Positions 16,011 through 24,560 of a stretch of DNA of 64,000 nucleotides are shown here, piece after piece (position 1 is the first letter of the stretch; each line of letters opens with the position of its first letter). A program made the translations under genes and the position numbers. The notes beneath the pieces were generated by a model. That model made no database searches. It saw only the letters and a list, made by a program, of their open reading frames with translations, and had not been told where the DNA came from. Source of the stretch: an uncultured Lachnospiraceae bacterium (lineage in GTDB: Bacteria; Bacillota; Clostridia; Lachnospirales; Lachnospiraceae); assembly GCA_949502235.1 (NCBI GenBank), contig CATBDC010000004.1, forward strand, positions 62,001 through 126,000, given 5' to 3'.

Positions 16011-17594
16011 CTACGCATGTATTTTGCGGTATAAGGCAGGCTTTATACCGACTATTTTTGTAAATGTCTGACTGAAATACCGGGTATCCCTGTACCCAAC
16101 TCTTTCCCCTATCACTGCAATCGTATCGTTTGTCCCGCGAATCATCTCTTTTGCCTTTTCTATCCTGATACCAGCCAGATAAGCACTGAAATTCATTCCG
16201 GTTTCTTTTTTAAAGAGCACGCTAAAATAAACCGGATTCAAATTGACAATATCCGCAATATCCTCCAAGACGATTTTTTCTCCGTAATGCTCCTCCATAT
16301 ACTGCTTTGCGCAGCGGATAGGCTTTGCTGATTCTGTTTCTGCCATCTGCGCCGCCATGTGCAGATAACCTCCCAGCTCATTTTTCAACAGCTGTTTTAG
16401 CTGTATAATAGAATAACAATGCTGACAGCTGTTCCATATCCTTCTTTTCATCTGACGCATTCCGTCCTGTCCCATTTCAATATTGTTCATAAAAATTCTA
16501 ATTATTTCTTCAGCTATTTCATAGCATCTCGAGAAATCCATATCCTCCTTTAACATAAAATCACTGTAGATATGATTGATACAGCTTTCTAATCTTTCTT
16601 CAGAATAAGTCTCAATACTTGTAAGAAGATTCTCACTATATCTCTCAACTAAGTTGTTTAAGCCGTCCTTATCCGGCTGGGGGATATTTTCTGCATAAAT
16701 AAGCCGTCCTGTTCCAAGCTTTATACGGTTTCCCACCGCCCTGTATGCTTCCTTTATAGAAAAACGTATCTCTCCAAATTCTCTTCTCTCTGTCCCTACT
16801 CCAATCGTTATCTCATACTGCTCGAACCCTATCAGCTGTTCCTTTAGCTCTGATAATATATCATTAATGCTGCCTTTGATCTTTTTTGACTTACTGTAGT
16901 CGTAATTAAAAAGGCAATATATATGAAGATTCTCCTTTTCACATATAAGTACTTCTTCTGCCGCTGGTTTTAAAATCCTCTCCACAGTAGCAACGATTTT
17001 ATCAAATGTAAGCTTATCCTGCTTCTTGTCACTTTTGTTGTAATCTGCGTAGTCTAGTTTTATATCTATTCCCCGGTAAATCTCTCCCTCCATAGAAACC
17101 CTTGTATCCTGCTCGCCTGTCTCTGTTTCCTGTTCGATAATATTTTTAAGAAAGTCCCGCTTAATAATCTGCCTGCTTTCTGAAACTGTCTCATGCTGCT
17201 CCTTTCTTACAAGCAGCTCATTGTAAATTTTTTTCAGCACCTTATTAAGCTCATCTGCGTTAATAGGCTTAAGTATATAATCATCCACACCATACTGAAG
17301 CGCACGATGGGCATATTCAAACTCTTTATACCCGCTTACAACCACAAATTTTACCTCCTTGCGGCTCTGCTTTGCCATACTGATCATATCAAGACCATTA
17401 ACTTTGGGCATACGGATATCTGTAATAACAACATCAGGTTCCCTGGCCCCTATGATCTCAAGCGCTGTCTCCCCGTTATCAACCACATCCATACACTCCA
17501 TTGATAACTCGTCCCACCTGATTAATTTTTTTATCAACATTCCAATTCTATATTCATCATCTACAATCAGTACCTTCCATCTTTTTTCTGGCAT
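16011..17594 (-). CDS. AraC-type response regulator, YesN-like
   Basis: A 527-residue regulator. The receiver domain has acidic pocket DDE at 12-14, phospho-acceptor Asp59 in VVITDIRMP and Lys in DDYILKPI. The C-terminal 100 residues form an AraC double helix-turn-helix with NLNPVYFSVLFKKETGMNF and RIEKAKEMI. The long middle region is the usual linker of YesN proteins. Partner of the kinase encoded eight bases downstream; expected to activate the transporter promoter at 13541. GGGAGG lies eight bases before the ATG. Its leader carries a terminator hairpin (17627-17672). Confidence 0.9.
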   Translation of the reverse strand: MPEKRWKVLIVDDEYRIGMLIKKLIRWDELSMECMDVVDNGETALEIIGAREPDVVITDIRMPKVNGLDMISMAKQSRKEVKFVVVSGYKEFEYAHRALQYGVDDYILKPINADELNKVLKKIYNELLVRKEQHETVSESRQIIKRDFLKNIIEQETETGEQDTRVSMEGEIYRGIDIKLDYADYNKSDKKQDKLTFDKIVATVERILKPAAEEVLICEKENLHIYCLFNYDYSKSKKIKGSINDILSELKEQLIGFEQYEITIGVGTERREFGEIRFSIKEAYRAVGNRIKLGTGRLIYAENIPQPDKDGLNNLVERYSENLLTSIETYSEERLESCINHIYSDFMLKEDMDFSRCYEIAEEIIRIFMNNIEMGQDGMRQMKRRIWNSCQHCYSIIQLKQLLKNELGGYLHMAAQMAETESAKPIRCAKQYMEEHYGEKIVLEDIADIVNLNPVYFSVLFKKETGMNFSAYLAGIRIEKAKEMIRGTNDTIAVIGERVGYRDTRYFSQTFTKIVGIKPALYRKIHA

Positions 17595-17626
17595 CTTTTC
17601 TACCTCCCTGCTGCTAATTTTCTTTT

Positions 17627-17672
17627 AAAAAAAGCCTGTCAGAATTCTCCTATCAAAAATTCTAACAAGCTT
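17627..17672 (-). terminator. Leader terminator or attenuator before the response regulator gene
   Basis: On the minus strand a 15-bp stem (arms 17658-17672 and 17632-17646, with two G-U pairs) is followed by seven T residues (17627-17633). It lies between the promoter at 17734-17762 and the response regulator ATG, so transcripts from that promoter must read through it. It also lies downstream of the SorC gene and could end that transcript. Confidence 0.75.
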
Positions 17673-17696
17673 ATTGCTGCTGCATGCGGCTTGTGG

Positions 17697-17727
17697 AACA
17701 TATGATAATTATACACAATCATATGTT
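17697..17727. promoter_or_regulatory. Palindromic operator, perfect 10-bp inverted repeat
   Basis: AACATATGAT and ATCATATGTT form a perfect inverted repeat spaced by 11 bases. It lies immediately downstream of the -10 box at 17734-17739 and covers the expected transcription start, the classical repressor position. The SorC-family protein encoded just upstream is the obvious candidate to bind it. Confidence 0.7.
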
Positions 17728-17733
17728 ACTACA

Positions 17734-17762
17734 AGTATACCACATCTTTTTATAATCGTCAA
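17734..17762 (-). promoter_or_regulatory. Sigma-A promoter for the two-component and pseudo-ATPase operon
   Basis: On the minus strand TTGACG (17757-17762) and TATACT (17734-17739) are separated by 17 bases. It lies just after the SorC stop codon. The palindromic operator directly follows the -10 box. Confidence 0.8.
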
Positions 17763-17772
17763 CAAAAGTGTT

Positions 17773-18747
17773 CTATTCAAATATATCCTGGCATGCCTCT
17801 TTTATTGCCTCTGCTGTCATTTCATTTGTTATAAATACATTTACCATATGCCCCCGCAGCGCTCCAAGAATACTTTCAACTTTGCTGTCGCCAATCGCTA
17901 CTCCTATTCTCGTTTCAATCCTCCTGATCTCATGATACGGCACTGCTATCGTCCTCTCATCCAGACTCAGGTCGCAAAGCTCACCGTTTCTGTCAATAAT
18001 ATGTGTACAAATATCTCCTACCGCGCCTTTTTGGGTCAGCTGCTCAATCTCTTCAGGCTTTAAATAGCCTGCGCGCGCCAGTGCGCACTGATTTCCAAAC
18101 CTTCCCATTGTCATAATGGCGATATTTACCTGTTTGGCATGACGTAATACCTCCTGCATCGTGTGTTCCTTTTCAATCACACCTTTTGATTTTTCATTAT
18201 CCACAATTGCTGGAAAAGGAAGCATATATCCGGCGCTGTTTAACATTTCAGAAAATACTTTTGTTATTTCAGATACATAGACATTTTTCTTTACATTACT
18301 TACTCCCCCGCACATTTGAACAGCAACAATATCCTGAAGATCCTCACGCCTGCTTAACGCTTTCACACATTCATATACAGTCTCCCCCCATGAAAATCCA
18401 ATAACATCTCCGCTCCTTATAATACTGTCCAGATACCTTGCCGCAGCCTCTCCTACCTGACGCAGGGCTCCTACCTCCTGAACCTTTGGAACAATGATGA
18501 CTCTGTCTAATCCAAAATACTTTCTTATACTGCGTTCCATTCTGCTCTCAGTCATAATGGGATCATTTATTTCTATCTTCACGATACCCCTGCGTCTGGC
18601 TTCATTTAATAACTTGGATATGTAGGGCCTTGATAAATCAACTTTTTTTGCAATATCATTCTGGCTGAAATTATGTTCGTAGTACAGACGGGCTACCTGA
18701 ACGAGTAACTCTGTTTTTTCTATTTCTTTCCTTGATTCGCCGCTCAT
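17773..18747 (-). CDS. SorC-family sugar-responsive transcriptional regulator
   Basis: A 324-residue regulator. The N-terminal helix-turn-helix is at about 27-57 (FSQNDIAKKVDLSRPYISK), followed by a SorC sugar-phosphate-binding domain with GDVIGFSWGETVYECV, AVQMCGGVSN and the C-terminal GDSKVESILGALRG. The family includes EryD, the erythritol repressor, DeoR of Bacillus and CggR. The effector is usually a phosphorylated sugar of the controlled pathway. Its stop lies only a few bases from the promoter and operator of the next operon, which suggests it represses that operon until substrate is phosphorylated. Confidence 0.88.
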   Translation of the reverse strand: MSGESRKEIEKTELLVQVARLYYEHNFSQNDIAKKVDLSRPYISKLLNEARRRGIVKIEINDPIMTESRMERSIRKYFGLDRVIIVPKVQEVGALRQVGEAAARYLDSIIRSGDVIGFSWGETVYECVKALSRREDLQDIVAVQMCGGVSNVKKNVYVSEITKVFSEMLNSAGYMLPFPAIVDNEKSKGVIEKEHTMQEVLRHAKQVNIAIMTMGRFGNQCALARAGYLKPEEIEQLTQKGAVGDICTHIIDRNGELCDLSLDERTIAVPYHEIRRIETRIGVAIGDSKVESILGALRGHMVNVFITNEMTAEAIKEACQDIFE

Positions 18748-18817
18748 TTCTCTTTCATCCTTTATTCATTAGATTTTAAATATATTCACAAGAGTTACTT
18801 ATTCTATAATATTATGC

Positions 18818-19327
18818 TCATGTGTTCCTTTTATCATAGCATGGTAATATTATTCCGTCAAGAAGCTCTGCCACCTGAAGCAGCCCTTCCTTATCCTCCT
18901 TATCAAACCTTCCAAAAACCGGGCTGTCAATATCCAGCACCCCCACAACCCTTCCGTCTCTATGCAGAGGAACCACAATCTCCGAGTTTGATGCACTGTC
19001 ACAGGCAATATGCCCCGGAAACTCATGAACATTCTCCACAACCACAATCTCATCCTTTGCTGCCGCCGTGCCGCAGACTCCCTTCCCAAGGGGAATTTCC
19101 ACACAGGCGGCCCTGCCCTGAAACGGCCCCAGAATCAGCCTTTCCTCCCCCATAAGATAAAAGCCCACCCAGTTAATATCGTCTAACGCTTCATTAAGAA
19201 GCGCCGACACATTCGCCAGATTTGCAGTTATGTAAGGAACCCCGTCTATCATTCCCTGAACCCGTACCTTCAAAAGTCGGTACAGTGCTTTCTTTTCTTT
19301 TGGATAAACATTTGGAAATTCTTTCAT
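18818..19327 (-). CDS. msrC: Free methionine-(R)-sulfoxide reductase, GAF-domain protein
   Basis: A 169-residue GAF-domain enzyme that reduces free methionine-R-sulfoxide. Seen: INWVGFYL, LGPFQGRAACVEIP, GKGVCGTAA and the invariant FPGHIACDSASNSEIVVP, carrying the three cysteines of the catalytic/resolving set. The length matches YebR/fRMsr. It is a cytoplasmic oxidative-damage repair enzyme and appears as a stand-alone gene, unrelated to the sugar operon upstream. Confidence 0.92.
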   Translation of the reverse strand: MKEFPNVYPKEKKALYRLLKVRVQGMIDGVPYITANLANVSALLNEALDDINWVGFYLMGEERLILGPFQGRAACVEIPLGKGVCGTAAAKDEIVVVENVHEFPGHIACDSASNSEIVVPLHRDGRVVGVLDIDSPVFGRFDKEDKEGLLQVAELLDGIILPCYDKRNT

Positions 19328-19372
19328 TACTTAAATCCCCTCTTTAACCTTTTTGCTGTTTACAGCCGTCTG

Positions 19373-19699
19373 TCATTTACACAAATCATAGCTCTCCGCT
19401 ATCATACGCCTGATGTCCTTCGCAGGAACCGTTCCGTTAAGAATTATGGAATTCCAATACTTTTTGTTCATATGATAGCCCGGAACCACTGCCTCATATG
19501 CCTTCTGCCAGAAATCCCGCCACTGCGGGTCACACTTTACGTTCACCCATATGTGGCCCTCCCGTTCGTATATCCACGCAAAAATACGCTTGCTGGTGCG
19601 GATACGCATACATGTCCACATTTCATCACGGAAAGGATAATCTTCAAAAACCTCTGGAAATGTAAGGCAATACTGAATGACCTCCTGCCTTGTAATCAT
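19373..19699 (-). CDS. MmcQ/YjbR family protein
   Basis: A 108-residue member of the MmcQ/YjbR family (CyaY-like fold, suggested DNA-binding). Seen: [52 protein letters not shown] and a final RMIAESYDL. Its ATG overlaps the stop of the DUF2130 gene by four bases, so the two are translationally coupled. The function of the family is not established. Confidence 0.85.
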   Translation of the reverse strand: MITRQEVIQYCLTFPEVFEDYPFRDEMWTCMRIRTSKRIFAWIYEREGHIWVNVKCDPQWRDFWQKAYEAVVPGYHMNKKYWNSIILNGTVPAKDIRRMIAESYDLCK

Positions 19700-20949
19700 A
19701 TCTGTTCCTCTTCCTGCTGCTTAACTTCAGCAAACTTTGCCTTCATTGTTGGATTTCCCCGGGTAAGCCTTTTTATCGTCAAATCCTCAGCCTTGTTATT
19801 GGCAAGACGAAGATTATTTTCAGAGGAAATGAGCGCCTCCTTCGTCTTCTGCAGATGCAAAATCGTCTTATCAATCTCCTCCACTGCTGTCTTGAACTTC
19901 CGGCTGGCAAGCTCATAATTCCTTGCAAAGCCTTCCTTAAATTTGTTAATATTTTCCTCGAAATGGGTAATGTCCACGTTCTGATTCCTGATAACAGCTA
20001 ACTGAGCTTTATATTCCATAGAGTTCATGGCAGCATTTCTAAGAATTGTAATCATGGGAATAAAAAACTGGGGACGGATCACATACATCTTTGGGTAGCG
20101 GTGGGACTTGTCCACAATACCCGTGTTATAAAGCTCACTGTCCGGCTCTAAAAGAGAAACCAGAACCGCATATTCACAGTTCTTTTCCTCCCGATCCTTA
20201 TTAAGCTCCTTTAAGAAATCCTCATTCTTTTTCTTAGTCGCAGTTTCATCCTGCTCGTTTTTCATTTCAAACATAATAGAAATGATTTCGTTTCCGTTCT
20301 CATCCGATTCGCGGTAAATGTAATCGCCCTTGCTTCCTGTCCTGACATCATTATCCTTTTCAAAATATGCGTTTTGGAAACCCGTTGCACGCAGGCGGTT
20401 AAACTCATTTTCACAGTGCAGCTCAAGACTCTCCCCAATCATTTTCGTGGACTGGCGGGCTTTGAAATCCTTATAATAAGCAACTTCCTCTTCCTTGAGC
20501 CTAAGCTTTTCCTCATAGCGCTCCTTGAGCGATGTTTCCATAAGCTTATGCTCTGTATCCTTTGACTGAAGCTGCATTTTAAGGGTATCACATTCCCTCT
20601 CCACTTTACTGACCGCCTCGGTTACGGCAAGCTGTCTTTTCGTCTCATCATTTTCGGCTTCCGTACGAAGTCTGTCTATCTCTCCTTCTAACTGGGCCTT
20701 CAGGCTTACAAGCTCTGCGTCCTTTTTCGAAAGCATTTTTTCAAGCTCTGAGACTGCTTCTGCCACAGCAAGCTTCCTGCCCGCCTCTTCTGCTTTAAGA
20801 TGAGTTTCAAGGTCTGCTTTGAATAAAGCCTCGCGCTCTTTTATTTCCTTGTCAAATTCCTTATCGCGAACCTGCTTTACTATATCCGAAAAGCCGGACT
20901 CGTCCACCTTAAAAACCTTGCCGCATTGGGGGCATTTAATTTCCTGCAT
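19696..20949 (-). CDS. DUF2130-domain coiled-coil protein
   Basis: A 417-residue protein. An N-terminal zinc-knuckle-like start ([12 protein letters not shown]) is followed by a long charged coiled coil (about 25-165). Then comes the DUF2130 region with [25 protein letters not shown] and [21 protein letters not shown], which looks nuclease-like (E-x-K context). It then has [15 protein letters not shown] and a second coiled coil. The family is widespread in gut bacteria, and its function is unknown. The start is taken as the ATG 20949. It is coupled to the YjbR gene. Confidence 0.8.
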   Translation of the reverse strand: MQEIKCPQCGKVFKVDESGFSDIVKQVRDKEFDKEIKEREALFKADLETHLKAEEAGRKLAVAEAVSELEKMLSKKDAELVSLKAQLEGEIDRLRTEAENDETKRQLAVTEAVSKVERECDTLKMQLQSKDTEHKLMETSLKERYEEKLRLKEEEVAYYKDFKARQSTKMIGESLELHCENEFNRLRATGFQNAYFEKDNDVRTGSKGDYIYRESDENGNEIISIMFEMKNEQDETATKKKNEDFLKELNKDREEKNCEYAVLVSLLEPDSELYNTGIVDKSHRYPKMYVIRPQFFIPMITILRNAAMNSMEYKAQLAVIRNQNVDITHFEENINKFKEGFARNYELASRKFKTAVEEIDKTILHLQKTKEALISSENNLRLANNKAEDLTIKRLTRGNPTMKAKFAEVKQQEEEQI

Positions 20950-21009
20950 TTAGCTTTCTCCTTCCATCCAATGTTTATTTGCTGCCGGTCTTCTGTTAAT
21001 GTTCTGCCG

Positions 21010-21240
21010 TTAATATTCCTTTGTCAGCTCTTCTACACCGTAAATTTCCTTAAAGCTCTGCAAATCCTTCTCATCTCTGATTAGCATAATGTCTGTAAAC
21101 TTTCCTGTATGTGGATCTTTAAAGCCTGCCACCTGTTCTCCGGTGCAGATGCTGCAGCGCAAGATTGGCTTCTGGGTGGATGGGTCGTAGGATTTTTGTG
21201 TTGAATGCTTTTCTTGGTTGTTTTTAAATAAATGGAACAT
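21010..21240 (-). CDS. Small conserved hypothetical protein, 76 residues
   Basis: A short polar protein with a single CSIC pair (LRCSICTGEQVAGFKD) and an acidic C-terminus (KEIYGVEELTKEY). No known domain is recognised; the CxxC and the following TGEQVAG recall small clostridial proteins of unknown function. The reading frame is well-formed and lies between the DUF2130 and Nudix genes on the same strand. Confidence 0.6.
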   Translation of the reverse strand: MFHLFKNNQEKHSTQKSYDPSTQKPILRCSICTGEQVAGFKDPHTGKFTDIMLIRDEKDLQSFKEIYGVEELTKEY

Positions 21241-21279
21241 GTTATACCTCGGTTCTTTGATATTCCGGCTTTTTCTCTC

Positions 21280-21681
21280 TCAAAAGATTTTCTCAATTTT
21301 TTCAATCAGACTCAAATCAGCCGGAAGCCATTCTACTGACCAAAGCTCATCTTTTGTGAGCCATCTGGACGCCTCGTGCTCCTTTAAAATTAAATCACCA
21401 GATACAATACTGCATAGGAAGCAATGCATGGATAAATGAAAATCTGGATAATCATATTCTACAATGTCAATCAATTCCCCTACTGCTATTGTTGTATCCA
21501 GCTCCTCCTTAATCTCGCGGACCAAAGCCTCCTTAGGAGTCTCATTTTCCTCTATCTTTCCTCCTGGAAACTCCCAGCCGTCCTTGAATTCACCATAGCC
21601 GCGCTGGGTTGTGAAGATGCGGTTTTTGTCTTTGATAATAGCGGCCGCTACCTTTACTGTTTTTTTATTCTTCATCTGCAA
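21280..21681 (-). CDS. Nudix hydrolase, MutT-like 8-oxo-dGTP diphosphatase
   Basis: A 133-residue MutT/NUDT-type pyrophosphatase. The Nudix box runs from GGKIEENETPKEALV to REIKEEL, matching GX5EX7REUXEEXGU up to the last position. Preceded by TTQRGYGEFKDGWEFPGG, as in (d)CTP/8-oxo-dGTP diphosphatases. The start is probably the TTG at 21681, which is eight bases from GGAGG; the ATG two codons later is 14 bases away. It probably cleans the nucleotide pool, along with the OGG-type glycosylase at 24629. Confidence 0.88.
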   Translation of the reverse strand: MQMKNKKTVKVAAAIIKDKNRIFTTQRGYGEFKDGWEFPGGKIEENETPKEALVREIKEELDTTIAVGELIDIVEYDYPDFHLSMHCFLCSIVSGDLILKEHEASRWLTKDELWSVEWLPADLSLIEKIEKIF

Positions 21682-21774
21682 TGTATTATCCTCCGTATAT
21701 CATTTGCATAAGTTATTTCGTAAAATATTCGTAAATATCATTTCTAACACTGTGCTCTAGTTTCATTTGAAAGT

Positions 21775-22188
21775 TCATAATAGGAAGTTCCTGTCCCCTG
21801 TCATTTTGTATAGTTGTCTCTTTCCAGGTGATAGGCTCCACTCTGCCCATAAAATTTTTCTATAACTTTTAAGTGCCTGCTTTGCAATCTGTTCTCTATG
21901 AACTAGAAATAAAGCCTTCTGTGGGCTCTCTTCTCGAAGTGCAAATGCAGAGGCAAATGTTTTTCCTGTACCAGTTGCAGAGATCAGTAATGCTCTTTCA
22001 GCACCATTTTTTCGCAGTTTTGCTAAATTATTAAGCTTTGCTATCCTTTTTTGTTCTTTTACTAATTCATATTTTATTCGATAGCTATTTATAAAATCAT
22101 CATATGGTTCACAGAATTTAGAATTCCATAGCAAATTATATTCTTCAATAATCTGTCTTGTATATTCCCCATATTCCGTTGACACCAT
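21775..22188 (-). pseudogene. Truncated DEAD/DEAH-box helicase remnant
   Basis: A 137-residue N-terminal piece of a superfamily 2 helicase of the type with DUF3427-like or restriction-related architecture. Walker A ISATGTGKTF and motif Ia LFLVHREQIAKQALKSY are intact. The frame then diverges into an unrelated tail and stops before the DEAH box. The normal protein is several times longer. The remnant borders the prophage-like island, suggesting a recombination scar. Confidence 0.7.
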
Positions 22189-22415
22189 GCATAATCAACC
22201 TGTCTTTAGTTTATCATGGATTTTTTTATCATACAATTATTTTTATAACCCCTTTTTCAACTCCAAACGGCGGTAAGGGGGCATGTTGGGAATATTATAA
22301 ACCAGAAAGGCTGCGTTGGCAAGTATAACAGAATGTTTCTTGACCATTGAAAATAATGGTCTAAAATCAAGAGATAAACCAATGAATAATTCAACAAAAA
22401 TTTATTTTCGAACTA

Positions 22416-22444
22416 TTGACAACAAAAATAGACTGGGATATTCT
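22416..22444 (+). promoter_or_regulatory. Sigma-A promoter for the XRE regulator gene
   Basis: A consensus TTGACA (22416-22421) and TATTCT (22439-22444) are separated by 17 bases, 31 bases before the ATG. The rest of the gap from 22189 to 22475 shows AT-rich sequence and no other gene. Confidence 0.75.
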
Positions 22445-22475
22445 ATGGTCAGTCGAACAGAACGGAGGAATAAGT

Positions 22476-23495
22476 ATGAATGAAGAAATCAAAGTTCATC
22501 CGATTAAATCATTTAAAGATTATGGACTGGCAAAACGGAACTTTGAGGAATTGACAAAAAAAATCAGTTCGTTACAGTTAGATTTGGAATTGGATGATGA
22601 AGAAACGCCTAAACTAGAGAGCGGAATTGTGAAGATGGAACAAAAGTTAGAGGAGCAGAAAAAGCATATTACTGAGTTTATAAAAGTACAGGAAAACTAC
22701 GATTCTAAGTATTTAAGCAGTAATCTGGATTATTTGCTGAAGAGGCATGGCCTGCGGATTTCTGACCTTGAAGAGTTGTTGGGCGTGAGCGCGGGGTATG
22801 TTTCCAGAACTGTGAATCCGGATTCAAAGAAAAGATTGTCTGTGGATATTGTTTGGAAAATATCAGCAATTTTTCAAGTTAATGTTGATGATCTTTTAAA
22901 TACTTATTTTCAGATTCCTACCCAATCTCTATATGATGTAATTGCTTTTTTTAAGAAATTAAAGCAGGAGACGGATGAAACAACAATTCATTGGAACAAT
23001 CAAGGAAATAAGAAAGAAAATCATGTAGGAATGTTTTTCAGAAAATTAGATGAAGAGGGACTGGACGGAACAAAGAGGTATAAGTGCGCTCCGGATGGAC
23101 ATGCAAATGAAACAAAGGCAGTAGGACTTACGGATGACATTTTTTCCGTAGAAACCAGCATAGGTGAACTTTATCTTTTACCACTTGAAAATCAATTTGG
23201 TGAAAAGGGATATGAACTGTATCGTTATACAGGCCGTGAGGATTATAATCAAAACTACTATGATAGTGATGGCCCCGACCTAGAGTTGATTTGCTCAACT
23301 TTTGATGATAAGAGTAATACATTGAAAGGGAAATGTGATGAACTTTTTAAATCTGTCAAGTTACATGAGTCAGATTTTGTAATATCTGAATCGGCAAAAA
23401 GTTTGATCGATAGATATTTAAATCCTAAAAGGAACAATGCGGATGGCTTTATGAACATACCAGACGGCATTGACGAAGAACTGCCCTTTAATTGA
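22476..23495 (+). CDS. XRE-family helix-turn-helix protein with N-terminal coiled coil
   Basis: A 339-residue protein. Residues about 15-75 are a charged coiled coil. A helix-turn-helix at about 82-122 follows (LLKRHGLRISDLEELLGVSAGYVSR), with MADS-like spacing to KLSVDIVWKISAIF. The C-terminal 200 residues are polar and not recognised. The start is ATG 22476, seven bases after GGAGG; the longer open frame begins inside the promoter. It is followed 13 bases later by a zinc-ribbon gene. Context (holin and toxin downstream) suggests a phage-derived or mobile island regulator. Confidence 0.75.
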   Translation: MNEEIKVHPIKSFKDYGLAKRNFEELTKKISSLQLDLELDDEETPKLESGIVKMEQKLEEQKKHITEFIKVQENYDSKYLSSNLDYLLKRHGLRISDLEELLGVSAGYVSRTVNPDSKKRLSVDIVWKISAIFQVNVDDLLNTYFQIPTQSLYDVIAFFKKLKQETDETTIHWNNQGNKKENHVGMFFRKLDEEGLDGTKRYKCAPDGHANETKAVGLTDDIFSVETSIGELYLLPLENQFGEKGYELYRYTGREDYNQNYYDSDGPDLELICSTFDDKSNTLKGKCDELFKSVKLHESDFVISESAKSLIDRYLNPKRNNADGFMNIPDGIDEELPFN

Positions 23496-23508
23496 GGAGG
23501 TGTTATGA

Positions 23509-23709
23509 ATGGAAAGGATAAAAACCAAAGGGGTAATCAAATGCCCTTGCTGCAGAAAGGGGAAGATTTTAGCATATGAAGATGCTGCAGGAAAATCCTC
23601 TATTCAATGTAGCAAATGTCATACATTTTTACTGGTGGATTATGATAAAATGACTGCAGATCCAACTTTGCGGGAAAAAGAAGTTTACAAAATGGTTGTG
23701 AATGAATAA
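23509..23709 (+). CDS. Small zinc-ribbon protein, Com-like
   Basis: A 66-residue protein with one four-cysteine zinc ribbon: CPCC near residue 12 and CSKC near residue 34. It resembles phage Com-type translational regulators and other small zinc-ribbon proteins. GGAGG lies eight bases before the ATG. It is probably co-transcribed with the XRE gene. A strong hairpin follows at 23761. Confidence 0.7.
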   Translation: MERIKTKGVIKCPCCRKGKILAYEDAAGKSSIQCSKCHTFLLVDYDKMTADPTLREKEVYKMVVNE

Positions 23710-23760
23710 GGGAATATTTGCTGACTGAGCAACAGGGCGTCATATAGGACAGCCACTAAT

Positions 23761-23817
23761 AGCCAGAGCAAATTATTGGGATAGGGTATAAACTCTGCCA
23801 GATAATTTGTTCTGGCT
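23761..23817 (+). terminator. Long hairpin after the XRE and zinc-ribbon genes
   Basis: AGCCAGAGCAAATTAT (23761-23776) pairs with ATAATTTGTTCTGGCT (23802-23817) over 16 positions, with one G-U pair, around a 25-base loop. It is followed by ATTTTATA. It probably ends the regulator transcript, although the long loop and weak T-tract are not ideal. Confidence 0.55.
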
Positions 23818-23889
23818 ATTTTATATGTGCAAACAGGATATGGGACAAGCCATGCAGATAATATTTAGATTATTATGAGAAAGGATGAG

Positions 23890-24252
23890 ATGAATATGGG
23901 AAACTACATTATTCAATTGTTGGGAGGGGTTGATAAATTTCTATCTGCGCTGATTGTATTCATGGTAATAAATTACATAGCAGAAATGCTTCTTGTGATC
24001 GTGGGGGAAGAAAAGAGTTCCAATGTGTTTTTGCTAAAGAATATGTTTAAGAAAGCAGCGATATTTATTTTAGTGATTATCTCCAACATTGTAGGCACAA
24101 TTATTGAAAGCAGTTATACAATTCGGACGACAGTTATTCTGTTTTATATTTCAAATGAAGGGCTTGCTATATTAAAGAATATCAATCGGCTTGGAGTGCC
24201 GCTTCCTCAAATATTGGTAAAGATACTAAATCAGATAGGGGATGAGGAATAA
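23890..24252 (+). CDS. Phage-type holin (TcdE/Holin_4 family)
   Basis: About 120 residues with three hydrophobic segments (FLSALIVFMVINYIAEMLL, FKKAAIFILVIISNIVGTI, RTTVILFYISNEGLAIL). The sequence NEGLAILKNINRLGVPLP is characteristic of the toxin-secretion/phage-lysis holin family. It would form membrane lesions for lysin release, but no endolysin gene lies beside it, so this is probably a prophage remnant. The start is uncertain: ATG 23890 or 23896 sit next to AAAGGA; an earlier ATG at 23875 has no ribosome site. Confidence 0.8.
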   Translation: MNMGNYIIQLLGGVDKFLSALIVFMVINYIAEMLLVIVGEEKSSNVFLLKNMFKKAAIFILVIISNIVGTIIESSYTIRTTVILFYISNEGLAILKNINRLGVPLPQILVKILNQIGDEE

Positions 24253-24329
24253 CATTCAAGCGGGAAAACAAAAAGGCCGGAAAACCGCTTGTAGCGTCCG
24301 ACTTTTTTTGACAAAATAATCACACGGAG

Positions 24330-24360
24330 TACTGCCATAACGGGTAGACGGTCAGTCCTT
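24330..24360 (+). repeat. Left arm of an inverted repeat flanking the holin-like toxin gene
   Basis: ACTGCC (24331-24336) and TAGACGGTCAGTCCTT (24345-24360) pair with the right arm at 24561-24584. In the mRNA this would bring the 5' leader and the 3' end together, a feature of type I toxin mRNAs that delays translation. A short CAGAGGG/CCCTCTG hairpin follows at 24366-24384 and its CCCTC could also mask the toxin's Shine-Dalgarno sequence. Confidence 0.6.
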
Positions 24361-24420
24361 CTTCGCAGAGGGACTATCCCTCTGACAACGGGTAAAACCT
24401 GGGAAAGGAGGGATTGCTTT

Positions 24421-24513
24421 ATGAGTGACTATGAACTGCTGACGGTTGTTCTGATGATTCTTGGAATCATCGTGTCGATTTTGATAGCATACATAAACCA
24501 CACAAAAAAGTAA
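24421..24513 (+). CDS. Putative holin-like toxin, 30 residues (type I toxin-antitoxin)
   Basis: A 30-residue peptide starting MSDYELLTVVLMILGI and ending YINHTKK: a short N-terminal tail, one hydrophobic membrane helix and a basic C-terminus. This is the layout of the Firmicutes holin-like toxins of type I toxin-antitoxin systems. AAAGGAGGG lies eight bases upstream. The gene is enclosed by long-range inverted repeats and followed by a strong terminator. An antisense RNA would be expected as antitoxin but is not provable here. Confidence 0.8.
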   Translation: MSDYELLTVVLMILGIIVSILIAYINHTKK

Positions 24514-24546
24514 CCGCCCTCGGCCAAAGGATACGGTTACTTTTTT
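24504..24546. terminator. Bidirectional terminator at the toxin gene 3' end
   Basis: AAAAAAGTAACCG and CGGTTACTTTTTT form a perfect 13-bp stem including the A and T tracts, starting inside the last codons of the toxin gene. It works in both directions and could also end a minus-strand transcript. Confidence 0.8.
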
Positions 24547-24560
24547 AGCAACTAATTTCT

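Noticed and set aside
18814-19155. Plus-strand proline-rich open frame of 113 codons
   Set aside because: It is antisense to the well-conserved msrC gene and has no ribosome site.
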